A DNA stretch of 64,000 nt. It comes from Budorcas taxicolor. Its lineage: Eukaryota; Chordata; Mammalia; Artiodactyla; Bovidae. The stretch's first letter is position 1, and each line of letters opens with the position of its first letter. The position numbers and the translations under genes were made by a program. The notes under the pieces were generated by a model that worked only from the letters and a program-made list of their open reading frames with translations, had not been told where the DNA came from and did not search any database. This document shows positions 22,240-32,558 of this stretch, one piece after another. The stretch covers positions 46,611,272 to 46,675,271 of the forward strand of contig NC_068910.1 of NCBI RefSeq assembly GCF_023091745.1, given 5' to 3'.

Positions 22240-22690
22240 AGCATTAAAAACTCACCCAAACATCAAATAATTTTTACACAGTAGAAATAATATATACTTT
22301 CCATCCAAATTAAAACACATGCTCCCAGCAATTTAATTATGCAAATATGATACAAGCAGCAGTGAAACAGTGTTAAAGGGGAGGAATGAAGATTGATAAG
22401 CTGAAATTTCTGGTGACATTTTCTTTTTTAATTTCCTCTTTTGGTTAATATTATGCTGATTTTCATGCACTGCTTAGGTGGAGACTTTGTGATAAGTGCC
22501 TCTACAAATTTATGCAAATAATATTAATCACCTTTGAGACAACAGCAGCCGTTCCCAGCCCCACTGCCCACAAGAATTAGGCAACCGCACTAGATGGATC
22601 TTGAGTTCTGAATGTGATTAAATTCACTAGTAAGCAAAGCTGCTGTGTCGACAAAGCTGTTTTCCTTTAGCTGCTTGGAGAATTTTAAAT
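22240..22690. promoter_or_regulatory. Candidate conserved enhancer, octamer-rich
   Basis: Repeat-free AT-rich block with two perfect octamers ATGCAAAT (22339-22346 and 22512-22519). The first is preceded by 'tttaatt', the second is followed within 25 bp by 'attaatca' and a TCF/LEF-like 'cctttga' (22,531-22,537). Further 'gtgattaaattc' lies near 22,615. No ORF. POU/SOX/homeodomain clusters of this kind typify neural or developmental enhancers, but function here is inferred. Confidence 0.4.
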
Positions 22691-22719
22691 TCAAAATATA
22701 ATTCCCACCTTTATTCTAA

Positions 22720-22922
22720 AGGCACTAGAGATAAAGGACCTGCCTGCCAATGCGGGAGATGTAAGAGGTGTGGGTTGGATCCCTGGGTGGGGAAGATCGC
22801 CTGCAGGAGGGGGTGGCAACCCACTCCAGTGTTCTTGCCTGGAGAAGCCCATGGACGGAGGAGCCTGGCGGGCTACAGTCCATGGGGTCACAAAGAGTCA
22901 GACACGACTGAGCAACTGAACA
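22720..22922 (+). mobile_element. Bov-tA SINE
   Basis: Plus-oriented Bov-tA with a degraded head ('ggcactagagataaaggacc') and good body ('cccactccagtgttcttgcc', 'ggctacagtccatggggtca', 'agacacgactgagcaactg'). Confidence 0.92.
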
Positions 22923-23734
22923 CGTTTGCTCTCAGGGGCAACTGAACTGGTGCCCAATCAAAAATTGAAGAGTGGGGTTGGTTGTGTTGCCCTGTTGCAT
23001 TAGTCCTTTGCAGTCAGGAACTCTGTCTTAGGGTGGGTCCTTCACAAGCTTTGAGGTGAGGATGCTGGTGCAAGGAGTTCATTGAGAATGCTCCCTGGAG
23101 AAAACTGTAAGGGGTTGGGAGACCTGGGATGGGGAAGGGGAGAAAGGCGGACAACAGTGGGGTCTCAGGCAGAGCTCTGGTGGGGGGGTGGTCCATCCTC
23201 ATTTCACAGGGGACACTGAATGTTATTTATGCACCCGAATTGGTCCCCATTTGAGACTGGGGCACTGGGCTTTCATCCGTGGCCCTCCAGTCAGTCACTG
23301 GCAAGAGCCATCCTGTGGGACGTGACTCAAAGGCACTCGCCACCCTCTGGGAGTGCGGGCTGGGAGGGGCTCTGCAGAGCTGGGAAAAGCGCCCCAGGGG
23401 ATTGGATAGAGCACTGGCAGTGTCCCTTGGAGACTTAGGCCAGCCAACCGCGCACACCCCAGCTTCTCCAGGCCACATGGTCTCTCTGCCCTGGAGTCCC
23501 CCTGTGCACTGCAGGGCTTCCTAATGTCCAGGCAACCGGGATTTCATTCATAATGGTTATTTATTATTCCATCAGGTCACATTGGTATTTTAACAGCAGT
23601 CTTCAAGTTTTAAACAGAGAGGTGAGCTGTAGAGGGAGTATGTAGCCAAGCTCATGAGGAACGTGTTCAGATCAAGACAGCTAGCTCCTCGTGGGCAAGG
23701 CCAACACCTGAGGAGCCCACGTAATCTACGAATT
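22923..23734. other. Unique non-coding stretch
   Basis: No gene recognised. Several short overlapping ORFs at 23,220-23,524 carry no known domain. Confidence 0.4.
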
Positions 23735-23750
23735 AAGATCTGGTGTTTTT

Positions 23751-23820
23751 TTTTTTTTCAGTGTATTTATTTTTAATTCAAGGATAATTGCTCTGCAGTA
23801 TTGTGTTGATTCTGCCAGAC
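23751..23820 (-). mobile_element. Minimal L1 insertion (~70 bp) with 16-bp TSD
   Basis: A short poly-T plus 'ttcaaggataattgctctgc' and 'attgtgttgattctgcc' is the reverse complement of the last bases of ruminant L1 3' UTR. It is bracketed by aagatctggtgttttt at 23735-23750 and 23821-23836, an exact 16-bp TSD. This is an extreme 5' truncation. Confidence 0.85.
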
Positions 23821-23836
23821 AAGATCTGGTGTTTTT

Positions 23837-24932
23837 ATTCAAGCATGTGGGAAATTCCATATACATCCTGGGGGTGCTATAATGGTCCTTTCCCCATCAT
23901 GGCCAGAATGTTCAAAGCTCGATCTCTGAGCAGCAGAATGTGTCCTGTGGGCCCTCCTGCCAACTCTGCAGCCCTGGATATAGTCAGGGGCAAGAAACTG
24001 GTATTCTGGGGGCAGGTACCCCTGATTCGAAGCACTCATATCCTATTGGAGGAAAACCGGGCCCCAGACACTCTCTCTCTTCTTGTTTATTTCCTCCCTT
24101 TCAAAGAAGGTGCTGCTCTGATGGGCTGTTTCTGGAAAAGCAGAAATGCTCTTTCGAAGGTGAACATAAAAGCTCTCTTGGCAAAGAAATTGCTTTGTTC
24201 CATTTGAGAAACCTCTCTGCCTCTGAGAGGAGGGAGGGTGGGGGACTGTGAGCCCTCATCAGCTTTCCCCCAGGTTTTCAGAAATGAGGCTGGACAGAAA
24301 GATTCCCCTGTTCTCCCTGTGGGTCTCCATGACCCCTAGTAATCAGGCTCTCAGAGCTGCTAGAGATCCTAGGGTTTCCTTTAGGATGGCAAACTCGGAG
24401 GGCTGGGCCTGGAGCCCAGACATCGGGAGAGGAACCAGATTTGGGCTGGCTCTCTGGGTTGAGACAGACTAAGTGGCTTCGATAATTCCACCTTTATGAA
24501 ATGAGGACATCGTGTGAAGGGGGACTTGTCAACTCTAAAGTGCGGTGCAGTTTTAGCTGTCGGTGGTGATAATGGTGAATTCTGGGTCTCAAGACCTCAC
24601 AGTTCCATGCGTGTACACAGATGTGCTTGCATCTGTGCATGTGAGTGTATGTGTGTACTTTTTCCTGTCCTGGCAAGGGTGGTTGGTGTTGCTCTGCCCT
24701 CAGATATCAGCCCTTCTCCCATCCCCACCCCCTGGAACAGGGAAAGTGAGGAGCCCCCTTCTTGACCCAGGCCCTGCCAACAACAGAGCTGGGTGAACGC
24801 CGCGCTTATTCCTGGTCCCCTCCCCCAGCCTATACAGAGGGTCTGTCAAAACAGTGTCAGTTTTATTTTTTATTATGGACATAACATACCTGAAAAACCA
24901 GAAATTTAAAGATGAAGAAAAAAATCACAATA
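23837..24932. other. Unique non-coding stretch
   Basis: No gene supported. A 139-codon ORF at 23,788-24,207 overlaps the mini-L1 and shows no domain. A TG-rich tract is at 24,610-24,660. Confidence 0.4.
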
Positions 24933-24934
24933 TA

Positions 24935-25087
24935 ACAGAGGATGAGATGGTTGGATGGCATCATGCACACAATGAACATGAGTTTGCGCAAACTCCAGGA
25001 AATAGTGACGGACAGGGAAGCCTGGCGTGCTTCAGTCCACGGGGTTGAGGAGTCAGACACGACTTAGCGACTGAACAACAGCAGCAG
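24935..25087 (+). mobile_element. BovB/Bov-A 3'-terminal fragment
   Basis: 'agaggatgagatggttggat' through 'acacgacttagcgactgaac' and an 'aacaacagcagcag' tail mark the common 3' end of BovB and Bov-A in plus orientation. Confidence 0.85.
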
Positions 25088-25985
25088 TTAGTTTGAAGGA
25101 TCCTTTAGCAAGGGTCACTGTTCTTCAACTAATATATTTTCTCCTTGTTTCAAATTCTGTAATGTTGATAATAGTGGGAGAGCCTTTATCTAGCCATCAT
25201 TGTTCAGTACATATCAGGGTGTAATTAATGCAGGACATCTTTTCATATGTAATAAAATGAGTAAGATCTTTAGAAAAAGCCCTCTAGTGGTCTGCCTGGA
25301 GACCCCACCCTGCCTGGTCCCACCCATCGCCAGGCTAAGTGCAAACACTGGAAACCTACCTGGGGGAATTAGCAGCCTGGCCAAAGAAGGGGCAGACCAC
25401 AGGCGTCTGTAAAGTGGCCTTGGAGTGCAATAGTTTCACCTCCAGCCCCACACCTGACTGTACCAGCAAGCTGGCTTCTTAAACCTTCAGTGCATTGACT
25501 CCTCCTTGAGAGCTGGTGAGAAGTGGCTTCTTGCTGTTCAAAAGCAACAGGGGACCCACATCCATAGGACAGGCCCCTGACAGCTCTGTCAGCTGAACCC
25601 TAGGAACAGTGGAGAATGTTTCAGAGAGTTGAAGTTCTCTCACCTTCATTTTCTGGTATGTTTTCTTACCAGCTTTAAACTTAAGGAGGACCCCTCACTG
25701 CAGGTTATTTTCCCAGAGCTCTTTTTCTTTGGGACAGAAAGTATCTTCCTCCAGAGGCAGTTTCCTTATTGTGGGGGTTTTCCTGGTTCTGGGGTCCTGC
25801 TGGGAGTGCCTGAGGCTGGTACTCTGTGGGTTGCAGGGGAGGGAGCTGAGCCCTGATTCTCCCACTCACCTTCCCTGCTTGGCCTCCCTGGAGAGCTGAG
25901 GGAGTCTGGGTGGAGGACAGGCTCACCTTTTTTGTGGCAAACGCTCTGCAGTCAGCTGGCAGAAGTGGTTCCCTCTTGTCTCCTT
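25088..25985. other. Unique non-coding stretch
   Basis: No gene or named repeat recognised. Confidence 0.4.
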
Positions 25986-26201
25986 ATAGCATCTCTTTCC
26001 CTCCTCAGCCTCCCTACCTCTCTCTTCCCCTTCCTTTCTCTCTCTCTGCCTTCCTGTCTCTCTTTCTCTTTCTCTGTCTGCCTTGTCCTAGAACAGGCTT
26101 ATAGGGTCCTTTCTCCCGCCCCCTATTTTCTGGTGAAATACTTCTTTACAAAAATTAGAGCATTTTTTATTTGGGTTCCTTTCCCCGCCCCCCCCCCCCC
26201 G
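25986..26201. repeat. CT-rich low-complexity tract and C run
   Basis: A polypyrimidine tract (25,986-26,085, many ctctct/tttctc units) is followed by a 14-C run at about 26,187-26,200. It is simple sequence, possibly H-DNA-forming on paper. Confidence 0.8.
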
Positions 26202-26337
26202 CCCATATTGCTTTAGAAGCTTTGAATGGACATTTTAAAAATATCTAAAATAAGAAATAATTTCAGACAAGAAAGTTGTGTGCTATTCAAAGACCAAATA
26301 CATCCTTTCTTTCTGTCCTTACATGTATGCCATGCAG

Positions 26338-26600
26338 CTCTGTGGCTCAGCTGGTAAAGAATCCACCTGCAATGCAGGAGACCCCAGTTTGATTCCTGGA
26401 TTGGGAAGTTCCCCTGGAGAAGGGATAGGCTACCCACTCCAGTATTCTTGGACTTCCCTGGTGGCTCAGACGGTAAAGAGTCTTCCTACAATGTGGGAGA
26501 CCTGGGTTCGATCCCTGGTTTGGGAAGATCCCCTGGAGAAGGGAATGGGTACCCATTCCAATATTCTGGCCTGGAAAATTCCATGGAGCGACTTTCACTT
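26338..26600 (+). mobile_element. Tandem Bov-tA heads (dimeric Bov-tA)
   Basis: Two tRNA-derived units follow each other in the same orientation: 'gtggctcagctggtaaagaa' at about 26,341, then 'ggtggctcagacggtaaaga' at about 26,460. The first unit stops at 'ccagtattcttgg', where the second begins. The second ends early at 'aaaattccatggagcg'. This is either a dimeric subfamily or one SINE inserted in another. Confidence 0.85.
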
Positions 26601-27211
26601 CCCTTCTGTCCTCACATGTGTGACATATAGCAGTCTTAGATGCCTTGAGCCTCCAGGACACACCTGGTTTGTCATCACTGACTTCCGTGGTGTAGCCAGC
26701 ATTATGCACAGTGCTCCTTAACAAAACGGTCCTTTGCTTATATACCTTACAGGCTGTAATTTTCTTACATTTTGTGTCATTAGTGGTTGTAACTTCTTTG
26801 CAGAAGGGAAAAAGTATTTCAGTTTATGATACTGTTTCTTGTATGTTTTAGCCTGTCCCCAAGAAACATGAGCTAATGCTAAGAAATATTTTTGTAATTT
26901 CCAGTCCCATTAAACTTAGTGATAATACGACGATGAAGGTATTCTCATCTAACTACGTATTTATTTAATAAATAAAAGAAATTTATTAACTTTGTTAAAT
27001 TGTTTATTTATTAAATAAGATAGAGATTGACAAGTATTCAGAGTCACTGAAGACATCAGTCCTACTATGTTCCCGGTCATGTAATGTGACTCTTTACACT
27101 CAGATCATCTTACTGTGAAGGCAACCAGCATTTTATGCCCCAAGCCTTAGTTCTTAACTCAAATTCAGCTAATTTAAAACTCCCTCTCACTTTGTTTTCT
27201 TTGCTGTCTTT
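26601..27211. other. Unique stretch with an AT inverted repeat
   Basis: No gene recognised. A perfect 16-bp inverted repeat (ttatttaataaataaa at 26961-26976 and its complement at 27003-27018) encloses a 26-base loop. Confidence 0.6.
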
Positions 27212-29862
27212 TAAAAAATTATTTTTTACGAAGACATAACGTAATAATTGACCATATTCCCCCTCATTGTACATATCATACCCCTGACTCCTTTATCTTG
27301 CAACTGAAAGTTTGTACCTCTTAATTCCTAACTACCCTCCTCCCCAAGCCCCCCTCCCCTCTGGAAACTACCTCTTTGTTCTGTTTACCTATAAGTCTCT
27401 TTCTATTTTGTTAAGTCATTTTTTCCTTAGATTTTACATATAGGTGAAATCATATGGTATTTTTCTTTCTCTGCCTAACTTACTTCGGTTGGAATGATAC
27501 CTTCTCAGTTCATACGTATTGCCACAAATGGCAAGATTTCATTCTTCTTTACAGCTGAGTAATATCCCACTGCATGTCTGTGTGTGAGCACACGTGGGTG
27601 TGTGTATACCTATCACATCTTCTTGTTTCATTTATCAGTAGGCATTTAGGGTGCTTGTGTATCTTGGCTGTTGTAAATAATGCGGTGGTGAACATAGGGA
27701 TGCATACGTCTTTTAAATTAGTGCTTTGGTTTTCTTTGGATAAAGACCCAGTAGTGGAATTGCTGGATTGTATTGTCGTTCTGCTTTTAGTTTTATTGAG
27801 GAATATCCATACTGTTTTTCATAGTGGATGCACCAAGTTACATTCCCACCAACAATGCATGAGGGTTCTCTTTTCTCCACAGCCTTGTCAGCACTTGTTA
27901 TGGCTGTCTTTTTGATAATAACCATTCTGACAGGTGTGAGGTAGTATCTCATAGTTTTTATTTTCATTTCCCTGATGATGTTGATCTTTTCTTGTACCTG
28001 CTGGCCATCTGTACGTCTTTCTTGGAAAAATGTCTATTCATATCTAAAATTCAGATCTGCCCATTTTTTATTGGAACTTTTTGGAGTGTTGAATAGTATG
28101 GGTTCTTTCTTTATTTTGGATGTTAGCTCCCTATCAGATATATTCCTCACAAATATCTTCCTCCATTCACTAGGCTGCCTTTTCATTTGTTGATAGTTTC
28201 CTTTGCTGTGCAAAAGCTTTTCAGTTTGACGTAATCCCATTTGTCTATTTTTGCTTTTGTTTCCTTTGCCCAAGGAGACATTTCTAAAAAATATTGCCAA
28301 GACCAATGTCAGAGAGCATACTGCCTGTGTTTTTTTTTCCTAAAAGTTTTATGGTTTCAGGACTTATGTTTAAGTCTTTAATCCATTTTAAGTTTATTTT
28401 TGTATATAGTGCAGAAAAAATAGTCTAATTTGCTTCTTCTCATGTAGCTGTCCAGTTTTCTCAGCACTGTTTATTGAAGAGATTGTATTTTCCCCGTTGT
28501 ATATCTTGCCTCCTTTGTTGTAGATTAATTGCCCATGTAAGTGCAGGCTTATTTCTGAGCTGTTATATTCCAATCATCTCTATATCTGTTTTTGTGCCAG
28601 TGCCATACTGATTTGATGACTGTAGCTTTGTAGTGTAGTTTGAAATCAGGGAGCATGATGCCTCCAGCATTATTATCCTTTCTCAAGACTGTTTTGGCTC
28701 TCCTGGGTCTTTTGTGTTTCCGTATGTATTTCAGAATTATTTGTTCTAGTCCTGTGAAAAATGTCATTGGTACTTTGACGGGGATGCCACTGAATCTGTA
28801 AATTACCTTGTATAGTACTGGCATTTCAACAATATTCTTCCAGTCAGTGATGGTGGCATACCTTTTCTTCTGTTTGTCTTTTTCAGTTTCTTTCAGTAAT
28901 GTCTGTTTTCAGAGTATAGGTCTTTAACCTCTTTAGTTAGATTTATTCATGGGTATTGTATTCTATTTGATGTGCTTGTAAATGGGGTGGTTTTTTTTTT
29001 GGTTAATTTCTCTTTTTGATAGCTCCTCCTTAATGTAGAAATGCCACAGATTTATCTGTATTAATTTTGTACCCTGAAACTTTGCTGAATTCACTGATGA
29101 ATTCTAGTATTTTTCTGGTAGGATCTTGAGGGTTGTCTGTATATACCCTCATATCATCTACAAGTAGGGACACTTATACTTCTTCCTTTCTAATTTGGAT
29201 TCTTTGTATTTCTTGTCTGATTCTTAAGGCTTCCAGTTCTGTGTTGAATAAAAAGTGACAAGATTGGGAATCCTTGTCTTGTTCCTGATCTGGGAGGAAA
29301 TGCTTTCAGTTTCTCACAGTGGAGTATGATGTTAGCTGTGGGCTTATCATTCATAGCCTTTATAAATTTGACATATGTTTCTTCTATACCCATTTTGTAG
29401 AGAGTCTTTATCATAAATGGATGTTGAGTTTTGTCAAATGCTTTTTCTGCATCTGTTGAGATGACCATATGGTTTTTATTCTTTGATTTGTTAATGTGGA
29501 TTCACATTGATCAGTTTGCAGATTTTGAACTAGTATTGCATCCCTGGACTAAATCCCACTTGGTCATGGTGTGTTATCCTTTTAATGTATTGTTGAGTTT
29601 GTTTTTCTCAAATTTGTTTGAGAATTTTTGCATCTATGTTCCTCAGTGATTTTGGCCTGTAATTTTATTTTTTGTGATATCTTTGTCTGGTTTTGGTGTC
29701 TGGGTGATGATGGCCTCGTAGGATGAGCTCAGAAGCATTCCTTCTTCCCAAATATTACACAATAGTTTGAGGAGGAGACGTGTTAACTCTTCTCTAAATG
29801 TTGTTAGAATGTACCTGTGAAGCCATCTGGTCCTGGACTTCCATTAGCTGGGAGTAAAACTC
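27212..29862 (-). mobile_element. Old L1 LINE, 3' UTR to mid ORF2
   Basis: About 2.65 kb of reverse-oriented L1. The 3' UTR is at 27,212-27,420 and the ORF2 C-terminus follows. The reverse-transcriptase region lies near 29,130-29,470, with short ORF pieces containing DAEKAFDKTQHPFMIKTLYK. The FADD box has decayed to a VDD-like sequence near 29,140. Frameshifts and stops break ORF2 throughout, and the 5' half is missing. It is older than the L1-BT copies downstream. Confidence 0.92.
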
Positions 29863-31171
29863 CACTCTTAATAAGTATACTAACTACTATTTTTTTTTTT
29901 AACTTACTTGTACCACTTGCCTTGCAAAGAACTCAGTTATAAAGAAAGAATCTTGTGCCATTGTTAAAAACATCTTTAAAGAAATCAGTTTAGAATTTAT
30001 CAAAGTTTTGTTTCGCTCACATGTATAACCATCAGTTTCATGTAAATAACAATTTACCTTTGTAGACCTTTCTCTCCTTCACTATCAACTTTATAAATTT
30101 TTGTCCTGCTTTAAAATCTCTGTCCTTAGGAAATGAGCTGTCGTTTTGACTATCCCTTTCACCTACAGCTGTGCCATTCCAGAGCCCCATTCAGTTTTTA
30201 CTTCCCCCTTTATTCAGATCTTCTCTCCTCATTCAAAGGGTGAATTAAAACATAAGTTAAACATGAAATTTTAAAGAAACTATTTGTGGTTATTTCTCTT
30301 ACACAAAATTCAAATCTATTCTGATACTAATATATCCATCTCACATATCATTCTTCAAAGACCGAGGACTCTTTCTTTGTTTAAATGGCATGTAGCCACA
30401 CAAGGGGACTTCCTGCCACCTATTTGGAGAGCGTGTGGAAGTTGAGGGAGGAAGAGTAGCAGAGAGAAGCACTCTCGGAGCCCACATTAGTGTTGCTCTC
30501 CATAGCTCATGCTTACATATATTTATAGACAAGCATGACGCCTCCAAAGAGGCTTAAAGCAGGTGTACCAGGTAAAAAAGAATGTTTCTCTGTATTTATT
30601 TGTGCTTATATAAATATACAGTCCAAACAGAAAAACAGCCCATTAAAAAAAAAAAACCAAAACCCAATCATCTTGGAAGTCCAAGAACTGAAGGAAGCTA
30701 GGATATCAAATAGGACACCGTTTCTTTGTAGCCAGGGCTTTGGGTCCCTCCACTGTGATGGGGGAAATGAAATGCAGAGGCTAATAGAATGTTGAGTGAC
30801 TTGATAGACCTCCAAATGAGAGGAGAGCCCCTCAGCCCAATTCAGAGGGATCATTTCAACACAGGTTTCTGTAGGTTAAGTCCTCTCCAGTTTGCAACCC
30901 CTTTCACAAACCTCTAGTTCTGCCCTCTTCCCATCACCATAGCAACACTTCTAATAACTGACTAGAGGGGAAGAAGCAATTTTGCAAATGTGACCATCTC
31001 CTACTCTCAGTTTTGCCACTTTGTGTGTGTTTTCTTCAGTCAGCCCATCCTGTGGACTTTTGTTCTCCTCTCAGGATCGTATTATGTTATAATAAATAGC
31101 GCCTGGCCATTAAAATGGGAAAGCCAGGCCTGAAAACTTTAATAACTTGGCACTAAGTATTTCACTCAGAT
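29863..31171. other. Unique non-coding stretch
   Basis: No gene supported. A poly-A tract at about 30,645-30,656 and short ORFs at 30,341-30,854 have no recognisable homology. Confidence 0.4.
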
Positions 31172-31325
31172 CAGTGGTTCCCAAGTGCCAGTCTGTGGCC
31201 TAGCTGCTTTAGAGTCAATAAGACCCCAGTCCAGACCAGGTGGATCCCACTCTCTAGGCATGGTGCCCAGCAGCCTGCATTCTTACTGTTCTCCACTGAG
31301 GTGCCACCAGGTGTGCCACTTACGA
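31172..31325 (+). mobile_element. MER5-like hAT MITE, diverged
   Basis: Begins with the hAT-type end 'cagtggttcccaa' and contains 'actctctaggcatggtgccc' and 'cagcctgcattcttac', resembling the MER5 group core. The right end is eroded. Confidence 0.4.
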
Positions 31326-31702
31326 TCAAAGGACGGGTGTCCTGTTTGATATCCTTGGTTCCTTCAGCTCTGAATTATTATACCTCCGTAATGACTTTGG
31401 GGGATTTTTTATGGGCTGTTTTTCTCTTTAGAGCATATATTTATATAAGCACAAATAAATATAGACAAACACATATTTTTTACTTGGTATGCCTGTCCTG
31501 AATAACCAGCATCCTGACTCTTGTCTATATCCTATATAGCAAATAGATGAAGGATAGATGCAGTTCAGTTCAAACTGCATGGATGATAAAAGGAAACTAT
31601 AGGATCTGTTTTAGACAAAAAAAAAAAGGAAAGGAAAATTTAATCGCAAGATGGCCCCACCCTTAGTTTTCGTTAGGTAAGATATGAAAGATTTCAGAAT
31701 TT

Positions 31703-32339
31703 CAATCCCACTTCTAGGCATACACCTGAAGAAAAACATAATTCAAAAATGCGCATGCACCCCACTGTTCTTGGCAGCACTGTTTACAGTAGCCAGGGTA
31801 TGGAAACAACCTAAATGTCCATCAGCGGGTAAGTGGATAAAGAAGATGTAGTGCATATATATATATATACATACATATACACACAGTGGAATACTCAGCC
31901 ATAAGAAGGAATAAAATTGGGTCATTTGTAGAGACATGGCTGGACCTAGAGACTGTCACACGGAGTGAAGTAAGTCAGAAAGAGAAAAACAAATATCATA
32001 TATTAATGCACATATGTGGAATCTGAAAAAATTGGCACAGATCATCTTATTTACCAAGCAGCAGTAGGGACACAGCCATAGAGAAGGGACACATACATAC
32101 CAAGGGGGAACAGAGAAGTGAACTGAGAGACTGAGATTTTTATACTATGTGTAAAATGCTAATGAGATCTTACTGGAAAGCACAAGGAACTCTACTCAAA
32201 GCTCTGTGGTGACCTAAAAGGGAAGGAAACCCAAAAAGTGGGGTGGGGGGAATGTATGTGTGTGTATATAGCTGATTGACTTTGCTGTACAGTAGAAGCT
32301 AACACAACGTTATAAAGCAACTATAATTAAAAAAAAAAC
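31703..32339 (+). mobile_element. L1 LINE 3' end with 10-bp TSD
   Basis: Plus-oriented L1 from 'caatcccacttctaggcata' through the ORF2 end and 3' UTR ('ttgctgtacagtagaagcta') to a short poly-A at 32,330. It is flanked by ttcagaattt at 31693-31702 and 32340-32349. A TA tract at 31,855-31,869 lies inside. The ORF is degraded. Confidence 0.88.
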
Positions 32340-32558
32340 TTCAGAATTTAAAAAATACTAGACATTAAGGGAAAAAGAGAGTAACACAGGCAAAGGTGGG
32401 TATGAAACATCTGCCGTTTTCAACTCTCTTTCCCTAAAGGCCCAGTATAGATCCCCCAATTCTGATTGGCTGTCCAACTTCCCAGCACTGATTTTTCCGT
32501 GATTCATACTGCGTCTCTGCTGAAAAGGATGTGAAAGCTGTCACAGTCACAAATTGAA

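Noticed and set aside
26338..26600. tRNA gene
   Set aside because: The tRNA-like A/B-box text belongs to SINE heads here and at every other Bov-tA/CHR-2 copy; no cloverleaf-complete tRNA was seen.
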